From NCBI RefSeq assembly GCF_900636545.1, contig NZ_LR134290.1, positions 930,001 to 994,000 of the forward strand: DNA of 64,000 nt, written 5' to 3'. The DNA comes from Pseudomonas mendocina. GTDB taxonomy: Bacteria; Pseudomonadota; Gammaproteobacteria; Pseudomonadales; Pseudomonadaceae. Under the pieces are notes generated by a model that saw only the letters and a list, made by a program, of their open reading frames with translations, was not told where the DNA came from and did no database searches. This document shows, piece after piece, positions 34,687-42,785 of this stretch (the stretch's first letter is position 1; the number at the start of each line of letters is the position of its first letter). Made by a program: the position numbers and the translations under genes.

Positions 34687-35421
34687 ATGATAACCATCAG
34701 CGATGTCTGTAAATCCTACGGTTCGTTCCAGGTGCTGACGCACTGCTCGACCACCGTTGCCAAGGGCGAGGTGGTAGTGGTGTGCGGGCCTTCCGGTTCC
34801 GGCAAGTCCACCCTGATCAAGACGGTCAATGCGCTGGAACCCATCGACAGCGGTGAGATCACCGTCGATGGCATAAGCGTCACGGCTAAGGACACCAATC
34901 TGCCCAAGCTGCGTTCGCGCGTCGGCATGGTGTTCCAGCACTTCGAGCTGTTTCCGCACCTGTCGATCATGGAGAACCTGATGCTGGCGCAGATCAAGGT
35001 GCTCGGTCGCGGCAAGGCCGAGGCCGAGAAGAAGGGTATGCAACTGCTCGAACGCGTCGGCCTCAAGGAGCATGCGCACAAGCATCCGGGCCAGCTCTCC
35101 GGCGGCCAGCAACAGCGCGTGGCCATCGCCCGTGCGCTGGCCATGGATCCGGTGGTGATGCTGTTCGATGAACCGACCTCGGCGCTCGACCCGGAGATGG
35201 TCAACGAAGTGCTCGACGTCATGGTGCAGCTGGCCCACGAGGGCATGACCATGATGTGCGTGACCCATGAGATGGGCTTCGCGCGCAAGGTCGCCGACCG
35301 GGTGATCTTCATGGACGCCGGCCAGATCGTCGAAGACTGCGCGAAGGAGGAATTCTTCGGCGACATCAACGCCCGCTCCGACCGCGCCCAGCAGTTCCTG
35401 TCGAAAATTCTCTCTCACTAA
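34687..35421 (+). CDS. Amino-acid ABC transporter ATP-binding protein (GltL-like)
   Basis: A 244-residue ATPase with Walker A GPSGSGKS near residue 36, signature LSGGQQQR near 138, and Walker [17 protein letters not shown] near 158. The switch histidine is in VTHEMGFAR. This composition is standard for polar-amino-acid importers. The start ATG 34687 gives the typical [12 protein letters not shown] opening. It is followed after 15 bp by the SHMT-like enzyme gene, which appears to be part of the same operon. Confidence 0.94.
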   Translation: MITISDVCKSYGSFQVLTHCSTTVAKGEVVVVCGPSGSGKSTLIKTVNALEPIDSGEITVDGISVTAKDTNLPKLRSRVGMVFQHFELFPHLSIMENLMLAQIKVLGRGKAEAEKKGMQLLERVGLKEHAHKHPGQLSGGQQQRVAIARALAMDPVVMLFDEPTSALDPEMVNEVLDVMVQLAHEGMTMMCVTHEMGFARKVADRVIFMDAGQIVEDCAKEEFFGDINARSDRAQQFLSKILSH

Positions 35422-35436
35422 CGCCGGACGAAGATC

Positions 35437-36615
35437 ATGGAAATGCCCAACGAACAGCAATTGCTGGCGATGGCGGCTGCGCGCGGCGCGGCGCTGCGTG
35501 ATGGTCGCGTGGTGCTTTACGCCGGTGCCAACCTGCCCAGCGCCGAGTCGCAGCAGGCCTATGCGCCCGAGCTGAGCGCCTACCCGGCGATGGGGCCGAG
35601 TTATGCCAAGGAGCAACCGGATACCGACCTGGTGTCGGACCTGGAAGTGGCGGTGCGCGAGCGCATCTGCTCGCTGTTCGGCGCGGCCTGGGCTGAGCCG
35701 CGCCTGCCCAGCTGTACCATCGCCAACCTGGCGGTGTTCCACGCTTTCAGCCGGCCGGGTGACCTGCTGCTGGCGCCTGCCGCGGCCCATGGCGGGCACC
35801 TCAGTCAGCGCCGCGGCGGCACGCCGGAACTGGCCGGGCTGCGCGTGGCCGATCTGCCTTTCGATACTCGCGCCTGCCGACTGGATGCCCAGGCCGCCGC
35901 CGAGCAGGTGCGCACGTTGCGGCCGACTCTGGTGATGCTCGGCCGCTCGGTGGTCATCACGCCGGACGATGTCGAGCCGGTGGTGGCTGCTGCGCGCGAA
36001 GTGGGCGCCAAGACCATCTTCGACGCCTCGCATGTATCGGGTCTGATCGCCGGAGGCACCTTCCCCAATCCGCTGGCGCTTGGGGTCGATATCCTTACCA
36101 GTTCCACCTACAAGACGCTACCGGGGCGTCCGCACAGTCTGATTGCCGGGCGCAAGGTCGAGGACGGTGAGCGTCTGGCGCGTTTCATCGACCGCGCATT
36201 GTTGGCCAACTACGACGCTGGCAAGCTGCCGTCCTTCCTGGTCACCCTGCAACAGGCCGAAGCGGACAAGGGCGCCTACGCGCGGCGCATCTGCAGAGCC
36301 AGCGAAACCTTCGCCAAGGTGCTGCGTGAGCTGCATGTGGCAGTGATCGCGCCGAATCCGGGGGAGGTTTTCACCCATCAGGTGCTGGTGCCGATGAGCG
36401 CGGTGAGGGATGCACCTGCCACGATCAAGGCGCTGGAGCAGGAGGGCATTCTGGTCGGCACCTGCAACGACCCGACCACGCCCGGCGGCTATGCCCTGCG
36501 TGTCGGTACCCAGTTCATCGTGGCCCAGGGCCAGGACGAGCAGGTGGACAACATCGCCCGCTGGCTGGCCGCTGCACTGCGTCGTGAGCCGGATGGCCGC
36601 ATGACCGTGGTTTGA
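35437..36615 (+). CDS. SHMT-like PLP-dependent enzyme
   Basis: A 392-residue fold-type I PLP enzyme clearly related to serine hydroxymethyltransferase. FDASHVSGLIAGG and SSTYKTLPG (PLP lysine K226) line up with [12 protein letters not shown] and TTTHKTLRG of the true GlyA at 42929-44182, and AAAHGGHLSQ with [10 protein letters not shown]. Yet the region of Tyr55/Glu57/Tyr65 of E. coli GlyA (here SAYPAMGPSYAKEQ) is not conserved by eye, and the histidine before the lysine is tyrosine. Folate-dependent serine cleavage is therefore doubtful. Retro-aldol or other chemistry on a beta-hydroxy or alpha-substituted amino acid delivered by the adjoining ABC importer is the best inference. Confidence 0.8.
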   Translation: MEMPNEQQLLAMAAARGAALRDGRVVLYAGANLPSAESQQAYAPELSAYPAMGPSYAKEQPDTDLVSDLEVAVRERICSLFGAAWAEPRLPSCTIANLAVFHAFSRPGDLLLAPAAAHGGHLSQRRGGTPELAGLRVADLPFDTRACRLDAQAAAEQVRTLRPTLVMLGRSVVITPDDVEPVVAAAREVGAKTIFDASHVSGLIAGGTFPNPLALGVDILTSSTYKTLPGRPHSLIAGRKVEDGERLARFIDRALLANYDAGKLPSFLVTLQQAEADKGAYARRICRASETFAKVLRELHVAVIAPNPGEVFTHQVLVPMSAVRDAPATIKALEQEGILVGTCNDPTTPGGYALRVGTQFIVAQGQDEQVDNIARWLAAALRREPDGRMTVV

Positions 36616-36691
36616 TGCCCCTGCGATCTGCCGGTTTTTGTCGCGCGGCTTTTGCGCGACACTGCCGGCATCATTCGCTCAGGAGCTGCAC

Positions 36692-37468
36692 ATGACCGTC
36701 AGCGATGACAAATTCACCCGCCAGACCCTGCTCGACGTGCAGACGCTGACGCCGAGCCTGTTTACCCTGCGTACCACCCGCGATGCCGGTTTTCGTTTTC
36801 GCGCCGGGCAGTTCGTACGCCTGGGGGTGGAAAAGGCGGACGGTTCGGTGGTCTGGCGCCCCTATTCGCTGGTTTCGGCGCCGCATGACGAGTTTCTCGA
36901 GTTCTTCTCCATCGTGGTGCCGGGCGGTGAATTCACCAGCGAGCTGAGTCGCCTGACCATTGGCGACAGCCTGCTGGTGGAGAAAATGGCCACCGGCTAC
37001 CTGACCCTGGATCGCTTCATCGACGGTCGCGACCTGTGGTTGCTCGGCAGCGGCACCGGCATCGCGCCGTTCCTGTCGATCCTGCAGGATTTCGAGGTGT
37101 GGCAGCGCTTCGAGCGCATCGTGCTGGTGTACAGCGCAAGGACCTTTGCTGAGCTGGCCTACCAGCCGCTGATCAGGGGGCTTGCCGAACTGGAGTATCT
37201 GGCCGAGTTCGCGGACAAACTCATCTACCTGCCGGTGGTCACTCGTGAGCAGGCGCCGGATTGCCTGAACGCGCGCATTACCGATCTGCTCGACAGTGGC
37301 GAGCTGGAACAGGCCGCCGGGCTTGAGCTGACGCCCGAGCATTCGCGGGTGATGATCTGCGGCAACCCGCAGATGATCGACGATATTCGTCAGCGCCTGA
37401 AGGCGCGTGGTCTGAACCTGAGCCTGACCCGGCGGCCGGGTCAGGTGGCAGTCGAAAACTACTGGTGA
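36692..37468 (+). CDS. fpr: Ferredoxin/flavodoxin-NADP+ reductase
   Basis: A 258-residue FAD-dependent oxidoreductase of the bacterial Fpr type that shuttles electrons between NADPH and ferredoxin or flavodoxin. The FAD motif RPYSLVSAPHDE is near residue 50 and the NADP loop LLGSGTGIAPFLSILQ near 112. It ends with VENYW, a typical aromatic C terminus of subclass I. CAGGAG lies at good spacing before ATG 36692. Its stop (37466-37468) directly abuts the stop of the convergent CNNM gene with no base between. Confidence 0.93.
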   Translation: MTVSDDKFTRQTLLDVQTLTPSLFTLRTTRDAGFRFRAGQFVRLGVEKADGSVVWRPYSLVSAPHDEFLEFFSIVVPGGEFTSELSRLTIGDSLLVEKMATGYLTLDRFIDGRDLWLLGSGTGIAPFLSILQDFEVWQRFERIVLVYSARTFAELAYQPLIRGLAELEYLAEFADKLIYLPVVTREQAPDCLNARITDLLDSGELEQAAGLELTPEHSRVMICGNPQMIDDIRQRLKARGLNLSLTRRPGQVAVENYW

Positions 37469-38494
37469 TCAGTCTTCGCGGATCGATTTGATCCGGTGCT
37501 CCCAGCGGCGCTTGGCGAAGCGGCGCATGTTGGGGATATCGTCGGTCTCGTCGAGAATCGGCTTGCCGATGATGGTTTCCATGATGTCTTCCAGCGTCAC
37601 CAGGCCGCGCCAGCTACCGAACTCGTCATACACCAGGCACATGTGCTGACGCTCCTGCATCAGCAGGGTCATCAGGTTCTCCACGTTCATGCTTTCCGGC
37701 ACGACCTTGAGCGGCTTCATGATGCGGGTGATCGGCTCGGCATCGTTCTCGGCGGCCAGGGCGTCGTAGCGAAACACCACGCCCAGCGGGGATTCGTCTT
37801 CGCCAATGACCGGGTAGCGGGAGAACTGGCTTTCCCGGGCACGTGCCTTGAATGCGGCAATTGACTCATCCGGTGCGGCTGACTCGCAGACAATGCGCGG
37901 CGTCATGATGTCGCGTAGGCGAATCTCATGCAGGTCTAGGATGTTGCTGATCACCCGATGTTCGTCTTCGTCGAGCTTGCCCACTTCGCGGCCGAGCAGG
38001 GTCAGTGCCTTGATTTCCTGGCGAATGTCATGTTCCGGCTCCTTGCCGCCGAACAGGCGCATGATCAGGTCTGAAAGCACGATGAACGGCTTGAGCAGCA
38101 GGATCATTGCCCGCAGCAGGCTCGGCAGGAAAGGAGCCAGGGCGCGCCAGTAACGGGCGCCGATGGTCTTCGGCAGAATCTCCGAGAGCACCAGAATCAG
38201 CAGGGTCATGACCGCCGAGGCGATACCCAGGTAACCGTCACCGAAGACGATTGCCACCTGCGCACCGACACCGGTCGCACCAACGGTATGCGCCACGGTA
38301 TTGAGGGTCAGGATGGCCGCCAGCGGCTGGTCGATCTTGTCTTTGAGCTCTTTCAGCCTTTCGTACAGCTGAGGCTTTTCGACCTTCTGCTGAGCGATGT
38401 AACTGGGCGTTAGGGAGAGCAGGGCGGCTTCGAGGATGGAACAGATGAACGAAACCAGAATGGAAAGGACAGCGAACGCTATCAGGAGTGTCAT
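37469..38494 (-). CDS. CNNM/DUF21 membrane protein with CBS pair
   Basis: A 341-residue protein. The N-terminal DUF21/CNNM transmembrane domain (about residues 1-140; SEILPKTIGARYW) is followed by a CBS domain pair (about 190-315; DIMTPRIVCESA and LVYDEFGSWRGLVTLEDIMETIIG). It lacks the C-terminal CorC/HlyC domain that many relatives have. Such proteins are linked to magnesium or cobalt efflux and ion homeostasis; the exact role is not established here. The start ATG 38494 is preceded by a run without a strong ribosome site. It ends tail-to-tail with fpr. Confidence 0.85.
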   Translation of the reverse strand: MTLLIAFAVLSILVSFICSILEAALLSLTPSYIAQQKVEKPQLYERLKELKDKIDQPLAAILTLNTVAHTVGATGVGAQVAIVFGDGYLGIASAVMTLLILVLSEILPKTIGARYWRALAPFLPSLLRAMILLLKPFIVLSDLIMRLFGGKEPEHDIRQEIKALTLLGREVGKLDEDEHRVISNILDLHEIRLRDIMTPRIVCESAAPDESIAAFKARARESQFSRYPVIGEDESPLGVVFRYDALAAENDAEPITRIMKPLKVVPESMNVENLMTLLMQERQHMCLVYDEFGSWRGLVTLEDIMETIIGKPILDETDDIPNMRRFAKRRWEHRIKSIRED

Positions 38495-38689
38495 GTAGGG
38501 GGATAAGTGACCAAGGGGCAGCTAATTTAGCGGAAATACAGAGGAATATGCAGGAAAGCTGCAACATTTCATTTCGTATTGCCGGTCCGGCCTGTTCTAG
38601 CGCGGCTCTCGGCCCGGCATCGCTAGAGGGCTGCACTCGGCTCAGCTTCGGCTAGGCTAAGTAGGAACTACGTCCGGGGAGGATTCTTC

Positions 38690-38932
38690 ATGCCGCTTGA
38701 ACATCATCCGCTCAATCGAGAATTTCCACAGCATCACGATGCGTTGCGCAAACTGATGCAGGGCGATGCGCGCTTCGCCAGCCTGGCGGCGGAGTATGAA
38801 GCGCTGGACAAGCGCATCTACGAGATAGAGGACGGTCGCTCGGCGGCCGATGACCTGACGCTACAGGGGCTCAAGCTACAGCGCGTTGGCCTCAAGGATG
38901 AGATTGCCGGCTTGCTGCACGGCGCAACCTGA
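38690..38932 (+). CDS. DUF465 (YdcH-like) protein, copy 1
   Basis: An 80-residue, charged helical protein of the DUF465/YdcH family with no signal or membrane segment. Landmarks are HHPLNREFPQHHDALRKL at the N terminus and YEALDKRIYEIEDG near residue 37, in a helical hairpin likely to be a coiled coil. GGGGAGGA precedes the ATG. A paralogue starts 80 bp downstream. Function is unknown. Confidence 0.85.
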   Translation: MPLEHHPLNREFPQHHDALRKLMQGDARFASLAAEYEALDKRIYEIEDGRSAADDLTLQGLKLQRVGLKDEIAGLLHGAT

Positions 38933-38939
38933 GGCGGGT

Positions 38940-38981
38940 TTGATCGGGATCAAGGGAGATGCACGGTAGACCGGCTAGCCT
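38940..38981 (+). promoter_or_regulatory. ANR-activated promoter of the second DUF465 gene
   Basis: TTGATCGGGATCAA at 38940-38953 is a perfect ANR/FNR box. TAGCCT at 38976-38981 lies 32 bp from its centre, as in class II ANR promoters (box near -41.5). The gene starts at 39012, placing transcription start at about 38988 and leaving a short leader with CAGGAG. Confidence 0.8.
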
Positions 38982-39011
38982 GCGAGCAACACCTTACTCA
39001 GGAGCTGTGCC

Positions 39012-39290
39012 ATGCACGTCGATCACCACCCGCTTGTCCATGATTTCCCCGAAGATCGCGAAGCACTGCAACGCCTGCGTCAGGAAAATGCGCTGTTTGC
39101 CCGTCAGGCTGAGGAATACGAGGCACTGGACAAGCGCATATGCCGTATCGAGGACGGCATCGAGCTACTCGACGATGTTTCGTTGCAGGCGCTCAAGCTC
39201 AGCCGCGTTGCCCTCAAGGATGAACTGGCGCGGCAGCTCAAGCGCGCAGGTGGTCAGTGCTGCGGTTGTGGCAACGGTTGTGGCGGCTGA
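39012..39290 (+). CDS. DUF465 protein, copy 2, with cysteine-rich tail
   Basis: A 92-residue DUF465/YdcH paralogue of the gene just upstream (shared HHPL-x5-FP and YEALDKRI-x3-EDG). It differs by a C-terminal extension GGQCCGCGNGCGG with four cysteines, plus one cysteine in RICRIEDG. The tail could bind a metal or an Fe-S cluster, or act as a redox sensor (inference). A class II ANR promoter lies upstream, so expression should rise when oxygen falls. CAGGAG precedes the ATG. Confidence 0.85.
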   Translation: MHVDHHPLVHDFPEDREALQRLRQENALFARQAEEYEALDKRICRIEDGIELLDDVSLQALKLSRVALKDELARQLKRAGGQCCGCGNGCGG

Positions 39291-39300
39291 CTTGCCGGAG

Positions 39301-39356
39301 TAGGAGCGGCATCAGCCGCGAACATTTGGCATCGCGGTTCATGCCTGAAGCCACTC
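39301..39356. repeat. REP-type element
   Basis: TAGGAGCGGCATCAGCCGCGAA followed by a degraded inverted copy (GCGGTTCATGCCTGAAGCCACTCC). It lies between the second DUF465 gene and the convergent acetyltransferase gene and may also serve as a weak terminator. Confidence 0.65.
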
Positions 39357-39389
39357 CATCCGCCATTGCGGGGCGCCGGTCGCCCCGCT

Positions 39390-39884
39390 TCAATGCACGG
39401 GCGGGTTGATCAGGTAGGTAAGCAGCCCGTCCGCTTCTTCTTCCGTCCACACCGCTCGCGCGGGTTTGGGCCACTCGCTCAGAAGCTGCTGCCAGAACGC
39501 GCACGCCAGTTCATCCTGGCGGTAGAAACGCAGCAACCACGAGCTGCCATCGCCCATTATCTGGTTCACCAGCGCACGGCCGATGCCGTGGCGGCGATAT
39601 TTCTTCAGTAGGAACAGATCGGCGAACTCCGGCGCATCGATACCCGGCAATTCGCTGCGCTCGATCAATAGAAAACCGGCGATGACCCCATCGGCGAGGA
39701 TCAGTTGCGCGCTCCAGCCCGGCTCCTGCCAATAGCGCTGCAAATGGGGTTGGTGGATGTAGAAGCGGCCGTCCGTCTCCACGTCTTCCTGTTCCCAATC
39801 GGAGCTTTCGTAGGCATAGAACTGATAGAGATTGGCCAGCAACGGCAGCTGTTCGGCAGTGGTGGGCAGCAGTTGGATCTGCAT
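39390..39884 (-). CDS. GNAT-family acetyltransferase
   Basis: A 164-residue N-acetyltransferase. The acetyl-CoA loop motif is FLLKKYRRHGIGRALVNQIM (near residue 93), preceded by an acidic strand FADL and followed by the WLLRFYRQDELACAFWQQLL helix. It starts at ATG 39884 with GGAA upstream; the open frame extends further 5' across the divergent radA promoter but is not coding. The substrate is unknown. It is divergent from radA with 92 bp between starts. Confidence 0.82.
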   Translation of the reverse strand: MQIQLLPTTAEQLPLLANLYQFYAYESSDWEQEDVETDGRFYIHQPHLQRYWQEPGWSAQLILADGVIAGFLLIERSELPGIDAPEFADLFLLKKYRRHGIGRALVNQIMGDGSSWLLRFYRQDELACAFWQQLLSEWPKPARAVWTEEEADGLLTYLINPPVH

Positions 39885-39976
39885 GGAGGTGTTCCGGGCG
39901 AAGTGGGCGTGGTCTGTAAATTTATCCAGTTGTTCGGTATCGTTCCAGCCTTCGTTCAGCGGCAGGATCGATTGCA

Positions 39977-41335
39977 ATGGCCAAGGCAAAACGCATGTAC
40001 GGCTGCACCGAGTGCGGCGCCACCTTTCCCAAGTGGGCGGGACAGTGTGGTGAGTGCGGCGCCTGGAATACCCTGGTGGAAACCGTGGTCGAGGGCGCCA
40101 CGCCCAGCGGGCGCACCGGTTGGGCTGGCGACAAGGCCAATATCAAGACTCTGGCCGAGGTCAGCGTCGAGGAAATTCCGCGCTTTTCCACCGCCTCCGG
40201 CGAATTGGATCGTGTGCTCGGTGGCGGCCTGGTGGATGGCTCGGTGGTGCTGATCGGCGGCGACCCAGGCATCGGCAAGTCGACCATCCTCCTGCAGACC
40301 CTGTGCAACATCGCCCAGCGCTTTCCGGCGTTGTACGTCACCGGTGAGGAATCGCAACAGCAGGTGGCCATGCGCGCGCGGCGTCTGGACTTGCCGCAGG
40401 ACAAGCTCAAGGTGATGACCGAGACCTGCATCGAGTCGATCATCGCCACCGCGCGCCAGGAAAAACCCAAGGTCATGGTGATCGACTCGATCCAGACCAT
40501 CTTTACCAAGCAACTGCAATCGGCACCGGGTGGCGTCGCCCAGGTGCGCGAGAGCGCGGCGCTGCTGGTGCGCTTCGCCAAGCAGAGCGGCACGGCGATC
40601 TTCCTGGTCGGCCACGTCACCAAGGAGGGCGCGCTGGCCGGCCCGCGCGTGCTCGAGCACATGGTCGATACCGTGCTGTATTTCGAGGGTGAGTCCGATG
40701 GTCGTCTACGCCTGCTGCGGGCGGTGAAGAATCGCTTCGGTGCGGTCAACGAGCTGGGCGTGTTCGGCATGACCGACAAGGGCCTCAAGGAGGTTTCCAA
40801 CCCCTCGGCGATCTTTCTCACCCGCGCTCAGGAGGCAGTGCCTGGCAGTGTGGTGATGGCCACCTGGGAAGGTTCGCGGCCGATGCTGGTGGAAGTGCAG
40901 GCGCTGGTCGACACCAGCCACCTGGCCAACCCGCGGCGGGTGACTCTGGGCCTGGATCAGAACCGCCTGGCCATGCTTCTGGCGGTGTTGCACCGCCACG
41001 GCGGGATCCCGACCTATGATCAGGACGTATTCCTCAACGTAGTCGGTGGGGTCAAGGTGCTGGAAACCGCCTCTGATCTCGCGCTGATGGCGGCGGTGAT
41101 TTCCAGCCTGCGCAACCGGCCGTTGGAGCACGATTTGCTGGTGTTCGGCGAGATTGGTTTGTCCGGCGAGATCCGCCCGGTACCGAGTGGCCAGGAGCGG
41201 CTGAAAGAGGCTGCCAAGCACGGTTTCAAGCGTGCAATCGTGCCCAAGGGTAATGCACCGAAGGAGGCTCCGCCGGGCCTGCAGATAGTCGCTGTCACGC
41301 GACTGGAACAGGCGCTGGATGCGCTGTTCGAGTAA
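39977..41335 (+). CDS. radA: DNA repair protein RadA
   Basis: A 452-residue branch-migration ATPase acting in recombination repair. It has an N-terminal C4 zinc finger (C10, C13, C24, C27), Walker A GGDPGIGKST near residue 94, the RadA-specific KNRFG motif (AVKNRFGAVNELG near 250) and a C-terminal Lon-protease-like domain (about 300-450; GEIGLSGEIRPV). Length and order match the family exactly. It is followed by a 24-bp perfect inverted repeat that may end transcription. Confidence 0.97.
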   Translation: MAKAKRMYGCTECGATFPKWAGQCGECGAWNTLVETVVEGATPSGRTGWAGDKANIKTLAEVSVEEIPRFSTASGELDRVLGGGLVDGSVVLIGGDPGIGKSTILLQTLCNIAQRFPALYVTGEESQQQVAMRARRLDLPQDKLKVMTETCIESIIATARQEKPKVMVIDSIQTIFTKQLQSAPGGVAQVRESAALLVRFAKQSGTAIFLVGHVTKEGALAGPRVLEHMVDTVLYFEGESDGRLRLLRAVKNRFGAVNELGVFGMTDKGLKEVSNPSAIFLTRAQEAVPGSVVMATWEGSRPMLVEVQALVDTSHLANPRRVTLGLDQNRLAMLLAVLHRHGGIPTYDQDVFLNVVGGVKVLETASDLALMAAVISSLRNRPLEHDLLVFGEIGLSGEIRPVPSGQERLKEAAKHGFKRAIVPKGNAPKEAPPGLQIVAVTRLEQALDALFE

Positions 41336-41341
41336 TAGAAT

Positions 41342-41404
41342 TCGCGGCTAAAGCCCCTCCCACAGCAGACTTCTGGGTATCTGTGGGAGGGGCTTTAGCC
41401 GCGA
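41342..41404. repeat. REPIN: perfect 24-bp inverted repeat
   Basis: The left arm at 41342-41365 begins TCGCGGCTAAAGCCCCTCCC and ends ACAG. It is the exact inverse of the right arm at 41381-41404, around a 15-base spacer. The core GGGGCTTTAGCCGCGA also occurs at 18657-18672. Its position six bases after the radA stop suggests a secondary role in 3'-end formation or mRNA stability. Confidence 0.9.
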
Positions 41405-41520
41405 TCCCTGCATGCGGCGTTCTGCCGCGATCAGGCTCCGGCGAAAATTGACCTGGCTCAATAGGTAGTAGGCTATCGGAGAGCAGCATGAAGGCGTATC
41501 CATTTGCAGGAGACGCCATC

Positions 41521-41673
41521 ATGTTTTTGTTCTTCGATTTCTTTTCCCGCGCTTTCAATTTCGACGCCAAGGTGGCGCAGTCGCGCGAGGCGCATGGTGA
41601 GGTGCTGCGTATCCAGGCGCTTCGTCAACAACGTCAGCAGCGTAAGGACGAGGCGGCGCACAAGCGCCATTGA
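41521..41673 (+). CDS. Small uncharacterised protein
   Basis: A 50-residue protein (61 if started at ATG 41488). It has an aromatic N terminus MFLFFDFFSRAFNFD and then a highly charged, Gln/Arg-rich helix (LRIQALRQQRQQRKDEAAHKRH). Both starts have purine-rich ribosome sites: AGGAGA before 41521 and GGAG before 41488. The layout suggests a membrane-associating amphipathic N terminus and a basic tail. It lies between radA and the convergent mapZ-like gene. I do not recognise a characterised family. Confidence 0.55.
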   Translation: MFLFFDFFSRAFNFDAKVAQSREAHGEVLRIQALRQQRQQRKDEAAHKRH

Positions 41674-41680
41674 ACGCGGC

Positions 41681-42052
41681 TCAGTCGTCTTCGCCCAGCG
41701 CCGCCAGCTCGCGTTCCAGCAACTGCTCATCGCCAAGGTTGAGTTCGACCAGGCGGCGCAGGTGACTGATGGAGTCCAGGTCGATATGGCGGCAGACGAA
41801 ACCCAGGGACTTTGGCTGGGTGCGTGTCAGCACCACCTCCATCTTCACCTTGGCTTCGCCACCCAGTTCGATCACGGCCTCGAAGGGTTGATCCGGGTCT
41901 CCGCTCCAGTCACGTGGAGTAGTGATCAGCAGGCCCTTGAGTGAAATATCGTGCAGAGCTGCCGACCATTGCCGCTCGCCCTGAGCGATCACGGTGGGGG
42001 CGTCGAAGGCGATGCGCTGAAAGCGCCGACGCTCGTTGGCTGAGTCACTCAT
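41681..42052 (-). CDS. mapZ: PilZ-domain c-di-GMP receptor, MapZ-like
   Basis: A 123-residue single PilZ domain. The c-di-GMP-binding motifs are intact: RRRFQR near residue 8 and DISLKG near 34. The C-terminal stretch [20 protein letters not shown] matches, from memory, P. aeruginosa PA4608/MapZ, which binds CheR1 and blunts chemoreceptor methylation; the position next to radA agrees with that genome. The start at 42052 is chosen because AGGAG lies seven bases upstream; the ATG at 42058 would leave no spacing. The chemoreceptor at 25022 and the GGDEF-EAL protein at 44344 lie in the same window. Confidence 0.85.
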   Translation of the reverse strand: MSDSANERRRFQRIAFDAPTVIAQGERQWSAALHDISLKGLLITTPRDWSGDPDQPFEAVIELGGEAKVKMEVVLTRTQPKSLGFVCRHIDLDSISHLRRLVELNLGDEQLLERELAALGEDD

Positions 42053-42130
42053 GCCCATACTCCTGAAGGATTTACATCACTATAGCCAAGGCTGCTGACC
42101 ACGTACTTTAACCCCTGTGCCGTGGCGCAC

Positions 42131-42148
42131 AACTGATGCACATCAGTT
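42131..42148. promoter_or_regulatory. Palindrome upstream of the DUF3015 gene (ANR-like)
   Basis: AACTGAT and ATCAGTT are perfect 7-bp arms around GCAC. It resembles an ANR/FNR box (TTGAT-N4-ATCAA) with one mismatch in each half (CTGAT/ATCAG). It lies 70 bp before the DUF3015 ATG. Confidence 0.4.
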
Positions 42149-42217
42149 TGACAGGTCGCCAAGTCTCGCCAAAGCTCCTTATGCGGTTTTATTACTCGAT
42201 ATAGCGGAGCGATAGAC

Positions 42218-42724
42218 ATGAGCAAGCGACTGCTAGGCAAAGGTTTGGTCTTCGGCCTGTTGAGCATGGCCAGTGTTGGCGCATTCGCCGATGCTGCCGG
42301 CGGCAATGGTTGCGGCTGGGGCAACATGCTGTTCGAAGGGCAGCGTGGCATGGCCCCGCACTTCCTGGCCACGACCACCAACGGTACCTTCGGCAACGCC
42401 ACTTTCGGTATGACCTCCGGTACCAACGGCTGCGATACCAGCGGTGCGCTGGGTTACAACGGCCGCTCCATGCTGGCGATGAACGGCATGCTCGATTCGA
42501 TCGCCGAAGACATGGCCATGGGGCAGGGCGAAGCACTGGACGCCTATGCCACCCTGCTGGGTGTCGAGGCCAAGGACCGAGCGCATTTCGCCAAGGTCAC
42601 TCACGATAATTTCGGCACTATCTTCAGTCAGGCCGACGCCACCAGCGAGCAGGTATTGGCTGCCACCCTCGATGTGATGAGTCGTGATGCGCAGCTGGCG
42701 CGCTATGTGAAACAACCGGCCTGA
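42218..42724 (+). CDS. DUF3015 secreted protein
   Basis: A 168-residue protein with a signal peptide cleaved near AFADAA. The mature part begins GGNGCGWGNMLFEGQRGM, has NGTFGNATFGMTSGTNGC and a helical C-terminal half. Two cysteines (in GNGCGWG and TNGCDTSG) could form a disulfide. It fits the DUF3015 family of small periplasmic proteins of unknown role. It starts at ATG 42218 and is followed by a strong terminator at 42741. Confidence 0.85.
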   Translation: MSKRLLGKGLVFGLLSMASVGAFADAAGGNGCGWGNMLFEGQRGMAPHFLATTTNGTFGNATFGMTSGTNGCDTSGALGYNGRSMLAMNGMLDSIAEDMAMGQGEALDAYATLLGVEAKDRAHFAKVTHDNFGTIFSQADATSEQVLAATLDVMSRDAQLARYVKQPA

Positions 42725-42740
42725 GGCAAATCCCAGGCAA

Positions 42741-42770
42741 AAAGAAGCCCGCCAATTGGCGGGCTTCTTT
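42741..42770 (+). terminator. Rho-independent terminator of the DUF3015 gene
   Basis: AAAGAAGCCCGCC and GGCGGGCTTCTTT form a perfect 13-bp stem with an AATT loop. The flanking A and T tracts would let it work in both directions. Confidence 0.9.
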
Positions 42771-42785
42771 GTTTCAGGCTGAGCC

